Shown: positions 9,220-18,495, counted from the stretch's first letter. The stretch: 64,000 nucleotides of DNA from Rhodobacterales bacterium 52_120_T64 (GCA_002162875.1 MABA01000008.1:272317-336316); one strand, 5' to 3'. The notes: generated by a model not told the origin, from the letters alone. Numbers and translations are program-made.

Positions 9220-9666
9220 ATGCTAGCAAAAACAATATCAATTGGTCAACTGGCAGAGCGAACAGGTTTAGCCGTGTCTGCTATCAGATATTATGAAACT
9301 CAGGGCTTGGTGTCACCCGAACGAAATTCTGGGGGGCAACGGAGGTTCTTGCGGTCAGATATCCGGCGGTTGTCGTTCGTGCAGATTGCTCAGAAATTTG
9401 GGTTCTCAATAGGCCAGATACGGCAACAATTCGAAACATTGCCCAACGGCCGGACCCCTACAAAAGCAGATTGGACCAAGATCAGTCACAGTTTTCGCGA
9501 AGAACTGGACGATCGGATCGAAACCTTAACTAACCTGCGAGACAAGCTGGATGGTTGCATCGGCTGTGGTTGCTTGTCCCTCAAAAGTTGCCAGCTTTAC
9601 AATCAGAATGACCGTGCAGGAGAAAAGGGATCTGGCCCACGGTATTTGATGGGAGATGCGCCATAA
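9220..9666 (+). CDS. soxR: SoxR-type redox-sensing MerR-family regulator
   Basis: A 148-residue MerR-family activator. The N-terminal winged helix (residues ~5-70) shows ISIGQLAERTGLAVSAIRYYE and the GGQRRF wing. A dimerisation helix follows, then the SoxR cluster motif Cys-x2-Cys-x-Cys-x5-Cys (C113, C116, C118, C124) that binds a [2Fe-2S] centre. Oxidation of this centre by superoxide or redox-cycling compounds activates SoxR. ATG 9220 (weak GGTGA upstream) is preferred to GTG 9211. It is divergent from the VOC gene, whose promoter carries a SoxR-like dyad. As in many non-enteric bacteria there is no soxS here. Confidence 0.9.
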   Translation: MLAKTISIGQLAERTGLAVSAIRYYETQGLVSPERNSGGQRRFLRSDIRRLSFVQIAQKFGFSIGQIRQQFETLPNGRTPTKADWTKISHSFREELDDRIETLTNLRDKLDGCIGCGCLSLKSCQLYNQNDRAGEKGSGPRYLMGDAP

Positions 9667-10047
9667 CTATTGTTCGTTTTGCGGCAACCCATCCGTGATA
9701 TCGTAGTAATCCCCCTTGTCCGCAACAAAGATATGAATCGCCAGTTTTGTATTCGTCGGTGTATCGAATACGCCCATCGCGATGCTGATCCAGTCGCGGT
9801 GGGGTGGGTCGAAGAACAGAGATGATCCACAGGTGGCGCAAAACCCTCGGCGGACTTTTGGCGAGGATTGGTACCACGTTATGTTCTCGGCTCCCGTTAC
9901 GGTCAGCGCATCTTTTTTAACGTCGGTTCCCGCATAATAATGCCCTGATTCTTTTCGGCAGATCGTGCAATGGCAAGCATCGGGTGGGTTCAACTCCCCC
10001 GCCACAACAAAACTGACAGCGCCGCAAAGACAAGAACCTTTATGCAT
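9667..10047 (-). CDS. GFA / CENP-V domain zinc protein
   Basis: A 126-residue GFA-family protein with zinc-binding cysteines in MHKGSCLCGAV, ACHCTICRKESGHYY and RGFCATCGSSLFFD, followed by the typical ISIAMGVFD strand. Enzymatic role is unproven for most of this family. ATG 10047 is chosen because AGGAGG stands before it and the upstream translation does not belong to the family. The gene ends immediately next to the soxR stop (convergent). Only distantly similar to the GFA proteins at 2325 and 55710, so not a recent duplicate. Confidence 0.85.
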   Translation of the reverse strand: MHKGSCLCGAVSFVVAGELNPPDACHCTICRKESGHYYAGTDVKKDALTVTGAENITWYQSSPKVRRGFCATCGSSLFFDPPHRDWISIAMGVFDTPTNTKLAIHIFVADKGDYYDITDGLPQNEQ

Positions 10048-10096
10048 ATTCAACCCCTCCTGTTTTGCGAAAGCTAACAGTCCGAACCGACATAGG

Positions 10097-11299
10097 CTAG
10101 CCTTTGGTAAACACTGTCTCATGCCCCGGTTCCGGGTGGCGAGGGATCATCAGCGCTAATGCTAGCGATGCCAGTGACATGCCCGCTGCCAACACGAATA
10201 CCATGCTCGGGGATGTGATCCATAAATACCCCAGCGCCGCTGGCAGGAATACCGCCGCGATATGGTTTATGGTAAAGGAAACAGCCGCCGTCGGTGCGAT
10301 GTCTTTAGGGTCCGCGATCTTCTGAAAATAGGTTTTCAGTGCAAACGCCAAAGCGAAGAACAGGTGATCTATCACATACAACGCAGCCGCAAGCGCCACA
10401 CCCCAGCCGAAATAGAATATTCCGCCATAAGCCAAGAAAACCAACGTTAGGCCAACGTACTCGAACGCCAGAGCGTTGCGTTCACCAACACGCGCGATCA
10501 TGTGGCCCATCATCGGTGCAAAAATCATATTGGCTACAAAGTTCACCAGGAATAGCGCTGTGACTTCATGCACCTCAAAGCCGAATTTTTCGACCATCAT
10601 AAACGCAGCAAATACAATGAAAATCTGACGGCGCGCCCCCGCCATAAACTGCAAAGCATAGTACAACCAATAGCGTTTTCGCAGGATCATCTTGGCATGC
10701 TGCGCGTGCGGTGACTGAAATTTCGGGTATGCAACCCAGCAAACAAACGCGATCACAACAGTGGCACCACCGCCCATCATATAGACGAAATTATACGACA
10801 GATCGAAGGTCTTCCAGCTAAGCACTAGCAAACCATAGGTTACCAGCGATGCTGCCGACCCAGCTGACACGATCCAGCCCAACGTTTGCGGTGCCTTGTC
10901 TTTGTCGATCCACTGCAACTGTAACGATTCGCTAACCGTTGCATAATAATGAAAACCGATCGAACTGATCATCGTCGTCGCCAACAGCCCACCCATCGAG
11001 GGGAATAAGCCCGTTATCATCACCGCTATTCCCAACGTCAGTAAGCTAACCAAGGCTAACATCTGTTCGCGCATGAACATAATCACAACGATCACACCAA
11101 TGGCCAAAAATCCGGGAACTTCGCGCACAGATTGCAGCCAGCCAATACCAACGCCGTCGAAGCCCGCGGCCTCGATCACGAAGTTGTTCAGCAATGCCAA
11201 CCAAGTAGAAAACGCGAGCGGCAATGCGGCGGCCATAACTACCAGCAACATAATGGGTCGCTGCCAACGGGGAAGGGACTTGGCCTCGGCCAAAGTCAT
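10097..11299 (-). CDS. Major facilitator superfamily transporter
   Basis: A roughly 400-residue inner-membrane transporter with about 12 predicted helices. The first begins near residue 18 (PIMLLVVMAAALPLAFSTW). A long cytoplasmic connection around residues 195-215, rich in basic residues (HAQHAKMILRKRYW), separates the two six-helix halves. No drug- or sugar-specific signature is recognised, so substrate is unknown. ATG 11299 (MTLAEAK) is chosen over upstream starts to 11332, although its ribosome site (ATGGAAA) is weak. It precedes the GFA gene in the same direction. Confidence 0.8.
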   Translation of the reverse strand: MTLAEAKSLPRWQRPIMLLVVMAAALPLAFSTWLALLNNFVIEAAGFDGVGIGWLQSVREVPGFLAIGVIVVIMFMREQMLALVSLLTLGIAVMITGLFPSMGGLLATTMISSIGFHYYATVSESLQLQWIDKDKAPQTLGWIVSAGSAASLVTYGLLVLSWKTFDLSYNFVYMMGGGATVVIAFVCWVAYPKFQSPHAQHAKMILRKRYWLYYALQFMAGARRQIFIVFAAFMMVEKFGFEVHEVTALFLVNFVANMIFAPMMGHMIARVGERNALAFEYVGLTLVFLAYGGIFYFGWGVALAAALYVIDHLFFALAFALKTYFQKIADPKDIAPTAAVSFTINHIAAVFLPAALGYLWITSPSMVFVLAAGMSLASLALALMIPRHPEPGHETVFTKG

Positions 11300-11396
11300 G
11301 GTTTTTCCATTTTGAATTAGTAGCATCCGCAAGACTTACGAACCTTTTACCAGATTGACCAGAGCATTGTGATTTCACTTGGCGATGCGCAGGTGT

Positions 11397-12770
11397 TCAA
11401 GCCGAAATACGCATCGCTCCAGCCATCTGGTGTGTTAGTTCATTGATGCTGTCGATAATAAAATGCGCTGTCTTGTCGCTCATCAGATAGCTGAAGTTAA
11501 GTCGTACCCAGCCGGGTTTCACGGCCTCGTTACCACCAAGAATTTCGCCTCTCAGGCGATCCGATGTTTCTCGATCAATCCCCAGCAATCGATGCCCGTA
11601 AGGGCCCGCACAAGCGCAGCCACCGCGGGCTTGTACACCATATCGTTCGCTTAACTCTCTGGTGAAAACCTGCGGGTCGATCTGCTTGCCTTCAGCATCC
11701 TTCACAAGGAACGAGAAGATTGGCAATCGGTTCGGCATGTCCACCCCCAGCAAAGTCATATACGGATTGTTGGCCCATCCGCTAATCGCCATCGCGTTCA
11801 ATTCGTGCTCACGGGTAGTTATGGTTTCTTGTCCGATGGAATCTTTGACCATAAATGCCAATGCCGCGCGGATATCGCCGATGACATTAGGCGTCCCGGC
11901 TTCCTCACGCGCGGCGATGTCGTCGGTGTAGTCGTGTTCCCACGGGGACACAAAGTCAACTGTACCGCCACCGGGCCAACTGGGTGTATTCAGGTGCACA
12001 GCGCTATCGCGAACGATAAGAACACCCGATGCGGCGGTCCCGCCCGGGAACTTATGGGCTGAAAGCACAACGGCATCTTTTTCGGCATCTGTGCCCGTTG
12101 CCATATCAATCGACAGATACGGCGCGCCACCCGCATAATCCCAGATCGCAAGCGCCCCGTGCGCCTTAAGAATACGCGTCACTGGGTCAGCGTCCGTAAT
12201 TACACCCGTCACGTTCGATGCTGCCGAAAATGTCCCAACCTTCAAATCAGCATCAGCATGTTCCAACAGTGCGGCTTCCAGAAACCCCAAATCCGGCCCG
12301 CCACCATCAGCTTCGGGAATTTCAATCACCGTTGCCTTGCTTTCGCGCCAAGGCAGGATGTTGGAATGGTGCTCGTACGGTCCTACAAACACCACTGGAT
12401 TATTAGCCTGTTCGATACCCGTCAAAGCCACCAAACGGTTCAGCCCCGCAGTTGCGCCCGGGCCGGCAAAGATAACCGAGCATTCATCCGCCTTGGTCAG
12501 CCGAGCAATTTCCGCTCGCGCATCTTCGCGAAGGCTGGTGCTGTATGCCCCCGTAAACGAGGTGTCCGTGTGAGTGTTTGCATAGAACGGCAACACATGG
12601 CGGGTAATATAATCTTCTACCTGAACTAATGCACGACCCGAGGCCACATAATCGGCGTAAACCAGCGGTTTACCGTTAGGAAGCATCATCCCTTCACCAA
12701 TAAGTCCACCGCGCAGGAATTCGGTAGGATTGGACACGTTCAACGAGTCGCGAAAAGCTTGTAGGGACAT
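11397..12770 (-). CDS. Class V aminotransferase-fold PLP enzyme
   Basis: A 457-residue fold-type I PLP enzyme similar to cysteine desulfurases/selenocysteine lyases but longer. The PLP lysine is in LSAHKFPGGTAASGVL. Other PLP-pocket motifs are FAGPGATAGLN, GPYEHHSNILPW and AIWDYAGGAPYL. A loop with two cysteines (GGCACAGPYG) lies where catalytic Cys of desulfurases can sit. GGAG precedes the ATG. The Lrp-type regulator gene is divergent, which suggests an amino-acid-related substrate under its control. The true substrate is unknown; desulfurase activity is possible, not shown. Confidence 0.8.
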   Translation of the reverse strand: MSLQAFRDSLNVSNPTEFLRGGLIGEGMMLPNGKPLVYADYVASGRALVQVEDYITRHVLPFYANTHTDTSFTGAYSTSLREDARAEIARLTKADECSVIFAGPGATAGLNRLVALTGIEQANNPVVFVGPYEHHSNILPWRESKATVIEIPEADGGGPDLGFLEAALLEHADADLKVGTFSAASNVTGVITDADPVTRILKAHGALAIWDYAGGAPYLSIDMATGTDAEKDAVVLSAHKFPGGTAASGVLIVRDSAVHLNTPSWPGGGTVDFVSPWEHDYTDDIAAREEAGTPNVIGDIRAALAFMVKDSIGQETITTREHELNAMAISGWANNPYMTLLGVDMPNRLPIFSFLVKDAEGKQIDPQVFTRELSERYGVQARGGCACAGPYGHRLLGIDRETSDRLRGEILGGNEAVKPGWVRLNFSYLMSDKTAHFIIDSINELTHQMAGAMRISA

Positions 12771-12864
12771 AGGTAGCTCCTTTGTCAGGAAATTACGCTG
12801 TGTTCAGTCAAATTACATTACCGATACTATTGCGAATATGTCTATTATTGTGTCATATGATCGA

Positions 12865-13329
12865 ATGAAAGACAATAAACCAGATCAAATTGACAAGAAG
12901 ATGCTCGCAGCATTGCAAATCGACTCCTCCATTTCTCAACGGGAACTGGCGGATAAAGTAGGCCTTTCCCAGAATGCGTGTTGGCGGCGATTGCAGGCGT
13001 TGAACAACGAGGGGGTCATCACCGGTTCCACAATCCAGCTCGACCGTCGGCAATTGGGATTGGGGCTGGTAGTTTTCGTGATGCTTCGAACGCGGCACCA
13101 TTCTGCCGGATGGTTGAAAAGCTTTCGCAACCATGTATCCACCATCCCCGAAGTCGTAGACTTCTTTCGTATCGGCGGTGATTACGACTACATGTTGAAA
13201 GTCGTGACCGAGGATATGGCAAGCTATGACCGTGTCTATCAACGGCTGATATCGAAGGTGGAGCTGGACTCGGTAACGTCATATTTCGCCATGGAGGCGA
13301 TCGAGGAGCAGCGGCCACTGCCGTTATAG
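12865..13329 (+). CDS. Lrp/AsnC family transcriptional regulator
   Basis: A 154-residue regulator. The N-terminal helix-turn-helix shows DQIDKKMLAALQIDSSISQRELADKVGLSQNACWRRL; the C-terminal RAM/AsnC ligand-binding domain contains the VVDFFRIGGDYDYMLKVV block. Lrp-type proteins form octamers and respond to amino acids. The open frame extends back to 12730 and ATG 12838 is possible, but ATG 12865 gives the normal family N-terminus. Neither has a strong ribosome site. Divergent from the class V aminotransferase, so probable local regulator of it. Confidence 0.88.
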   Translation: MKDNKPDQIDKKMLAALQIDSSISQRELADKVGLSQNACWRRLQALNNEGVITGSTIQLDRRQLGLGLVVFVMLRTRHHSAGWLKSFRNHVSTIPEVVDFFRIGGDYDYMLKVVTEDMASYDRVYQRLISKVELDSVTSYFAMEAIEEQRPLPL

Positions 13330-13409
13330 CCGGACCGTGCGATTTCATAGCCAACAGCTTCGTGCAAAATTCGCGTTAGGAAGTCAATCTGGTGAACCCA
13401 GATAAGACA

Positions 13410-13925
13410 TTATTTCTTTTCAAGGAAATGATAAGCCTCGACAATAGTCGTGGTTAGCCCCTCGAAAAAGCCCGATTCACTGACATCAACTAGGCCAGCG
13501 GATGGGGGTGTTTCATCGGCGGTAATCCCTTCGGTTGACTTAACAGTAAAAAGAGAGCTTGGGGCATTTAGCAACTCCCGATAACTCGCGCCTTTACCGT
13601 GCTTCAGCACGTTAACCGCAAGATAGTATTGGTGGAGCCTATCAGCGAGGTCAGTTTGACCAGCCTCCAGAAGTAATGATTTTAATTTGCGTGAAAACGG
13701 ACCCCGTCTAAAGTGGTGTTGCATCCGTGCCTCAAAAGTCGAAAAGATATCGACCGTAGCCAACTCAAGCGCAACAGTCGCATCACGTAGTTCTGCGACT
13801 TGAGCGTCGGATCCGTTTTGGCCGCCCATAAGTTTCGAAACTTCTGAAATGCGGTCTTCAAACGTTTTTGCGTTTTCCCGCGCCGCCGCTACCAGTTCAA
13901 GTAAGTCCTGTGAAGCATCCATCAT
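13410..13925 (-). CDS. Hypothetical helical protein, HEPN-like motif
   Basis: A 171-residue, mostly helical soluble protein. An N-terminal acidic helical region (residues ~5-60) precedes a basic stretch (RMQHHFRRGPFSRKLKSLL) and the segment YYLAVNVLKHGKGASYREL. The N-x-L-K-H-G core recalls HEPN-like helical bundles, where a conserved polar residue and His lie a few positions apart, but this is resemblance only. AAGGAG lies five bases before the ATG, so it is a real gene. It stands alone between the Lrp gene and rpsD. No partner antitoxin gene is visible. Confidence 0.65.
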   Translation of the reverse strand: MMDASQDLLELVAAARENAKTFEDRISEVSKLMGGQNGSDAQVAELRDATVALELATVDIFSTFEARMQHHFRRGPFSRKLKSLLLEAGQTDLADRLHQYYLAVNVLKHGKGASYRELLNAPSSLFTVKSTEGITADETPPSAGLVDVSESGFFEGLTTTIVEAYHFLEKK

Positions 13926-14121
13926 TCATTCTCCTTAATACGTCACTTTCCTTAAGCTTATCCGATTAGGAATGATAGTGACGGGACGGGTTATTTCAGT
14001 TCCGATATTTCGGAATTTGAGGTCAGATCGTGTTAGAGGCGTTGGAATGGTTTAACGGTTATTCTTGCCAGCCTGTTGCCGTGCAAACATTACCAAACAG
14101 ATTACAATCCTTGGCCGAACG

Positions 14122-14150
14122 AAAAAGGGCCATACCAGCGGTACAGCCCT
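14122..14150 (-). terminator. Rho-independent terminator of rpsD
   Basis: On the minus strand AGGGCTGTACC, loop GCT, then GGTATGGCCCT form an 11-bp stem (two G-U pairs), followed by a T-run. It lies 27 bases after the rpsD stop. Confidence 0.85.
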
Positions 14151-14176
14151 CTCCAATCTTTCGACTACGAAAAACC

Positions 14177-14797
14177 TTAGTTTTTCGCGTAGAATTCCAC
14201 CACCAGGTTTGGTTCCATCATTACCGGGTAAGGTACGTCGGAAAGACCAGGTGTGCGAACGAATTCACATGTCAGTTTGTTTGTGTCGATGCTTAGGTAG
14301 TCGGGCGTATCACGCTCGGCAGAAGCTTGTGCTTCCATTACCAAGTTCATCTGACGGGATTTTTCACGAACAGCGATCACGTCGCCTTCGGAAACGCGGT
14401 AAGAAGCGATATTCACTTTCTTGCCGTTAACAGTCACGTGGCCGTGGTTTACGAACTGACGTGCTGCGAAAACTGTTGGTACGAATTTCGCACGGTAAAC
14501 AACAGCGTCCAGACGACGTTCCAGAAGACCAATAAGGTTCGCACCTGTATCGCCTTTTACACGGTCGGCTTCGCCGAAGATGCGACGGAACTGTTTCTCG
14601 GTCAAATCGCCGTAGTAGCCTTTAAGCTTCTGCTTGGCGCGCAACTGTGTACCGAAGTCGGACAGTTTTTGCTTACGACCTTGGCCGTGCTGGCCTGGGC
14701 CATATTCACGACGATTTACCGGGGACTTTGGGCGACCCCAAATGTTTTCGCCCATACGACGATCTAGTTTATACTTGGCAGCTGTACGTTTAGTCAC
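14177..14797 (-). CDS. rpsD: 30S ribosomal protein S4
   Basis: A 206-residue S4, the usual length. The N-terminal domain begins [21 protein letters not shown] and lacks the zinc cysteines of some S4 proteins. The S4 RNA-binding domain (residues ~97-160) shows [32 protein letters not shown]. It binds 16S rRNA early in small-subunit assembly. The start codon is GTG with AAGGA upstream. Transcribed alone, as is usual outside the alpha operon in this order, and followed by a strong terminator. Confidence 0.98.
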   Translation of the reverse strand: MTKRTAAKYKLDRRMGENIWGRPKSPVNRREYGPGQHGQGRKQKLSDFGTQLRAKQKLKGYYGDLTEKQFRRIFGEADRVKGDTGANLIGLLERRLDAVVYRAKFVPTVFAARQFVNHGHVTVNGKKVNIASYRVSEGDVIAVREKSRQMNLVMEAQASAERDTPDYLSIDTNKLTCEFVRTPGLSDVPYPVMMEPNLVVEFYAKN

Positions 14798-15113
14798 GGC
14801 TGGATCCTTTCAGTTATGAAAGGTGCTTTCCTTACCAACCCCAGTATCGGGGAAGGTGACAGGCGTCCCCTTGCGAGGGCCACAAACACCAATTGACCTG
14901 CACCTCACGGTACCGGATGGCGGCGTTATATGGATTTGGATGAGGGAGTCAATGGAATAAGGCGAATATCAATGCCAGCGCACGGAAACTTCGCCGCACC
15001 CAAAGCATGTGATTATATTGCTAGGTAATATCACTCACTATAGAGCTAACCGCAGAACCTAATACGGCCCCAACAAATGTCGGAGCCGTCGAATCTAAAT
15101 AACTGGATCGCTA
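14798..15113. other. Gap upstream of rpsD with a structured rpsD leader
   Basis: No gene is seen. On the minus strand, the ~90 bases before rpsD can form a small CCCC-GATACT-GGGG hairpin (plus strand about 14840-14853) and hold a second GC-rich inverted segment (CCCTCGCAAGGGG, 14868-14881). This may be the 5' leader of the ribosomal protein gene. The left-hand part up to 15060 shows no recognisable feature. Confidence 0.35.
15064..15089 (-). terminator. Inverted repeat after peroxiredoxin gene
   Basis: On the minus strand ACGGCTCCGACA and TGTTGGGGCCGT pair almost completely (two G-U pairs) with a very short loop, 25 bases past the peroxiredoxin stop. The T-run is poor (ATTAGGTT), so it may be a weak terminator or an mRNA 3' stabiliser. 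Confidence 0.5.
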
Positions 15114-15662
15114 TTAAGCCGCGACTTCAACTTTGTTTGCTTTCAGCCAAGCCATAACTGTTTCAGGAGAGGATTCGCCGTATGGATCGTGGTCGCAATC
15201 GTCCACGCGGCCAGGCTCTTCAAACCATGCCTCTACAATACCGTTGTTGATCACGGCAGCATAACGCCAAGAGCGCCAGCCAAAGCCTTCAGGGTCTTTG
15301 CGCACCAACATACCCATGCGGCGCGTGAAAATGCCGGAACCGTCAGGAATAACTTTTACGTTTCCGAGGTTCTGCGATTGCGCCCATTTGTTCATCACAT
15401 AGCTGTCGTTTACGGACATGCAATAGATTTCATCAATGCCTTCTGCCGCGAAATCCGCCGCGCCATTTTCAAAGCCAGGCAGCTGGAAGGTAGAACATGT
15501 CGGTGTGAACGCGCCTGGTAGCGAGAACAGAACAACGCGTTTACCGCTAAAGTATTCGTCAGTCGTTACATCCTGCCAACGGAACGGATTGTCACCGCCG
15601 ATCGATTCGTCGCGCACGCGAGTTTTGAATGTCACTTTCGGTAAAGGTAGTCCGGGTTTCAT
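15114..15662 (-). CDS. Peroxiredoxin (Prx5-type, redoxin family)
   Basis: A 182-residue thiol peroxidase. The peroxidatic cysteine lies in PGAFTPTCS (P-x3-T-x2-C, near residue 56), with the supporting Arg in GFGWRSWRYAAVI. Length and sequence match the atypical Prx5/AhpE-like group that reduces hydrogen peroxide and alkyl peroxides with glutathione or thioredoxin. A second Cys in EIYCMSVND and one in VDDCDHDPYG could take part in recycling. No glutaredoxin domain is fused. Flanked by rpsD and, divergently, rlmJ; probably transcribed alone. Confidence 0.92.
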   Translation of the reverse strand: MKPGLPLPKVTFKTRVRDESIGGDNPFRWQDVTTDEYFSGKRVVLFSLPGAFTPTCSTFQLPGFENGAADFAAEGIDEIYCMSVNDSYVMNKWAQSQNLGNVKVIPDGSGIFTRRMGMLVRKDPEGFGWRSWRYAAVINNGIVEAWFEEPGRVDDCDHDPYGESSPETVMAWLKANKVEVAA

Positions 15663-15865
15663 TTGGTAGTCCTTAGGCTTCGATTGGAATTTAGAAACGT
15701 TCTAAGTGTGATTTTCGCAGGTTACAATAGGCGAAAAGTCACGTGCAGAAATCCCCCAAACCTAAAGTCGAAACAGGGCAGCACCGGCAGCAACCGCATT
15801 CGATTTCTCTCAACTCCATATATTTCGGAATAGACGCCCGCGTTGCGATCAGATAGCCACGGACT

Positions 15866-16624
15866 ATGTTATCTTACCAACACGCATATCACGCCGGTGG
15901 CCCCGCCGATCTTCACAAGCACATCGCGCTTGCTGAGCTTCTGACGCTATTAACCCGTAAACCGCGTGGCATTACCTTTATGGAAACGCATGCTGGGCGC
16001 GGGCTGTATGATCTAGCTTCGATTGAAGCGATCAAAACAGGCGAAGCGAAAGAGGGTATCACCAAGATCGACCTACCGGATTGCCCATTCGCCGATGCGC
16101 TGAAATCCACTCGGCTGATGCACGGCGAAACGGCTTATCCCGGCTCTCCTGCTATCGCGGCGGCTTTGATGCGTGAAAGTGACAAGATCCACTTGATGGA
16201 ATTGCATCCGGCTGAATTCAAAGCCCTGCAAGCCAACCTAGAAGGCGAGGCATCTATGCACCGCCGTGATGGGTTCGAAGGAATTTTGGCTATCGCGCCG
16301 ACCAAACCGCGCAAAAGCCTGATATTGGTTGATCCGTCCTACGAAATTAAAACCGAATACTTGCAAGTTGCAGACTTCACCAACAAGGTTGTCGCCAAAT
16401 GGCCCGAAGCGACCGTGATGATCTGGTATCCGATCCTCAAAGCAGCACGACACAAAGAGATGTTAGCAGCTTTCAAAGCGCCCCATCTGATAGACGAGGT
16501 CTCGTTCGATCTGAAAGACAACAAGGGCATGACCGGTTCAGGCCTCGCCCTTGTGAATGCTCCATATGGTTCGGAGGCGATATTTGATAGAACCCGCGAG
16601 ATTGCCGTGCAAGTCCTGCGATAG
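15866..16624 (+). CDS. rlmJ: 23S rRNA (adenine2030-N6)-methyltransferase RlmJ
   Basis: A 252-residue SAM-dependent N6-adenine methyltransferase. The family N-terminus LSYQHAYHAGGPADLHKHIAL is clear, then the SAM-site region ETHAGRGLYDL. The catalytic motif reads DPSYE rather than the common DPPYE, a tolerated Pro-to-Ser change. Later blocks include WYPIL and GMTGSGLALVNAPYG. RlmJ modifies A2030 of 23S rRNA; in some bacteria related proteins aid use of external DNA as food. About 200 bases of AT-balanced sequence precede the start, with no strong ribosome site. Confidence 0.94.
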   Translation: MLSYQHAYHAGGPADLHKHIALAELLTLLTRKPRGITFMETHAGRGLYDLASIEAIKTGEAKEGITKIDLPDCPFADALKSTRLMHGETAYPGSPAIAAALMRESDKIHLMELHPAEFKALQANLEGEASMHRRDGFEGILAIAPTKPRKSLILVDPSYEIKTEYLQVADFTNKVVAKWPEATVMIWYPILKAARHKEMLAAFKAPHLIDEVSFDLKDNKGMTGSGLALVNAPYGSEAIFDRTREIAVQVLR

Positions 16625-16627
16625 GGT

Positions 16628-16890
16628 TTAAGGTGCAACAATCCAGTTCTGGGTGCGGCAAATAAAGGCGACACAGCCTTTAATCTGCAACGCATTCCCG
16701 TTCATCGACATTTTTGAATCGTAGGTCTTATCGCGATCCGGAACCCAGATTTTACCGTTACCCCATTTGCCATTCCCACGTGTAGGAAACCACCCGTATC
16801 CTCTGGTTTGGCCCGGAAAACACCGGTCAACGCACCCGCATTTGCAAAGCGTGGAAAAACCAAAGTCAGCGCCAATAATACTCTTTTCAT
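16628..16890 (-). pseudogene. DUF2147 exported protein, broken by internal deletion
   Basis: ATG 16890 opens a signal peptide (MKRVLLALTLVFPRFANA) and the start of a DUF2147 domain (GALTGVFRAKPEDTGGFLHV). The frame then leaves the family and ends at 16702. In another minus-strand frame the family's C-terminal end appears: GKWGNGKIWVPDRDKTY, KGCVAFICRTQNW and a TAA at 16628-16630. Intact DUF2147 proteins have about 45 more residues between the two halves (with a conserved CG-x-LCG segment). An internal deletion that also shifted the frame explains this. It sits directly upstream of, and divergent from, hisA. Confidence 0.75.
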
Positions 16891-17010
16891 CGATCTCTGC
16901 TGTCTTGTGCCGACATCAGATGCGATTAAACGCCTCTGGGTCAACATTGACTTTAAATCAGGTCGCAATCGGGGTATTAGGCCCCCAACCGCTGATTTGG
17001 AGACGTTACC

Positions 17011-17733
17011 ATGATCCTTTACCCCGCAATCGACCTGAAAGACGGTAACTGTGTGCGCCTATATAAGGGCGAGATGGACCAAGCGACCGTGTTCAGCGAT
17101 AATCCCGCCGCCCAAGCGTTGGAGTTCCAGAAGGCGGGCTGCGAGTGGCTGCATTTGGTTGACCTGAACGGCGCTTTCGCAGGCGAACCGGTAAACGCCG
17201 AACCTGTCGAAGCAATCCTGAAAGCCTGCAACATCCCCGCCCAACTTGGCGGCGGCATCCGCGATATCGCGACGATTGAACGCTGGCTCTCCAAAGGTCT
17301 GGCACGCGTGATCCTAGGGACTATCGCCGTACGTAACCCTGACCTCGTACGCGAGGCCGCCCGCCTGTTCCCCAATCAAGTCGCCGTAGGCATCGACGCC
17401 CGCGACGGCATGGTGGCCGTTGAAGGCTGGGCCGAAACAACAGACGTAACTGCCCTCGATCTGGCGAAGAAATTCGAAGACGCAGGCGTAGCGGCAATCA
17501 TCTACACCGACATCGACCGCGACGGTGCAATGCAAGGGCCGAACGTTGCGGCGACTGCTGCGTTGGCAAACGCGGTAAGCATTCCGGTAATTGCCTCGGG
17601 CGGCGTTTCTTCTATGGATGATTTGAAAGCATTGAAGGATTGCGGCGCGCCACTCAACGGTGCAATCTCTGGCCGCGCGTTATATGACGGCGCAATTGAT
17701 GTGGCCGAGGCGGCTGCTTACCTAAAGGGATAA
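17011..17733 (+). CDS. hisA: Phosphoribosylformimino-AICAR isomerase HisA
   Basis: A 240-residue (beta/alpha)8-barrel enzyme for the fourth step of histidine synthesis, the Amadori isomerisation of ProFAR to PRFAR. Catalytic aspartates are visible in [17 protein letters not shown] (Asp8) and [14 protein letters not shown] (Asp ~129-130 region). Phosphate-binding loops appear as QLGGGIRD and [14 protein letters not shown] precedes the ATG. First gene of hisA-hisF-hisE. hisH is not in the window, although HisF needs it as glutaminase partner. Confidence 0.98.
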   Translation: MILYPAIDLKDGNCVRLYKGEMDQATVFSDNPAAQALEFQKAGCEWLHLVDLNGAFAGEPVNAEPVEAILKACNIPAQLGGGIRDIATIERWLSKGLARVILGTIAVRNPDLVREAARLFPNQVAVGIDARDGMVAVEGWAETTDVTALDLAKKFEDAGVAAIIYTDIDRDGAMQGPNVAATAALANAVSIPVIASGGVSSMDDLKALKDCGAPLNGAISGRALYDGAIDVAEAAAYLKG

Positions 17734-17736
17734 CCA

Positions 17737-18495
17737 ATGCTTAAAACCCGCATAATCCCGTGTCTAGACGTTAAAGACGGGCGTGTCGTCAAAGGCGTCA
17801 ACTTCGTTGATTTGATCGACGCAGGCGACCCCGTGGAATCCGCCAAAGCTTACGATGCAGCGGGGGCAGATGAACTCTGCTTCCTAGACATCGCAGCGAC
17901 GGTCGAAAACCGTGGCACGATGTATGATTTGGTGTCCCGAACAGCCGAACAATGCTTCATGCCTCTCACTATCGGTGGCGGTGTGCGCACCCCCGAAGAT
18001 GTTCGCAAACTGCTGCTCGCAGGGGCCGACAAAGTTTCCTTCAACTCCGCCGCCGTGGCCAATCCGGATGTGATCGCCGACGCCGCCAACAAGTTCGGTA
18101 ATCAGTGTATCGTCGTGGCCATTGACGCAAAAACCGTATCCCCCGGCAAATGGGAGATTTTCACACACGGCGGCCGACAGGCCACTGGTATCGACGCAAT
18201 CGAGTTCGCCAAACTGGTCGTCTCCAAAGGCGCGGGTGAAATCCTGCTAACCTCCATGGATCGTGACGGAACCCGCGAAGGCTTTAACCTGCCCCTTACC
18301 CGTGCCATTGCAGATGCGGTGCAAGTACCGGTTATCGCGTCGGGCGGTGTGGGGAATTTGCAACACTTGGTCGACGGAGTCGTCGAAGGACACGCATCAG
18401 CCGTGCTCGCGGCTTCCATTTTTCACTTCGGCGACTATACCATTCGCGAAGCAAAAGAATTCATGCAAACGGCCGGTGTGCCGGTGAGGTTATAA
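17737..18495 (+). CDS. hisF: Imidazole glycerol phosphate synthase, cyclase subunit HisF
   Basis: A 252-residue barrel enzyme that, with HisH, turns PRFAR and ammonia into imidazole glycerol phosphate and AICAR. The catalytic aspartates are in [16 protein letters not shown] (Asp11) and VVAIDAKT (Asp ~130). The phosphate loops LTIGGGVRT and VIASGGVGN and the signature [13 protein letters not shown] are present. It starts three bases after the hisA stop with AAAGGG upstream and overlaps hisE by one base, so all three are co-translated. Confidence 0.98.
   Translation: MLKTRIIPCLDVKDGRVVKGVNFVDLIDAGDPVESAKAYDAAGADELCFLDIAATVENRGTMYDLVSRTAEQCFMPLTIGGGVRTPEDVRKLLLAGADKVSFNSAAVANPDVIADAANKFGNQCIVVAIDAKTVSPGKWEIFTHGGRQATGIDAIEFAKLVVSKGAGEILLTSMDRDGTREGFNLPLTRAIADAVQVPVIASGGVGNLQHLVDGVVEGHASAVLAASIFHFGDYTIREAKEFMQTAGVPVRL

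Noticed and set aside
12159..12629. 156-codon plus-strand open frame inside the aminotransferase gene
   Set aside because: It is antisense to a well-supported PLP enzyme, has no ribosome site and no protein-like motif.
14030..14767. Plus-strand open frames across rpsD
   Set aside because: They are antisense to rpsD or run through its terminator, and have no family resemblance.
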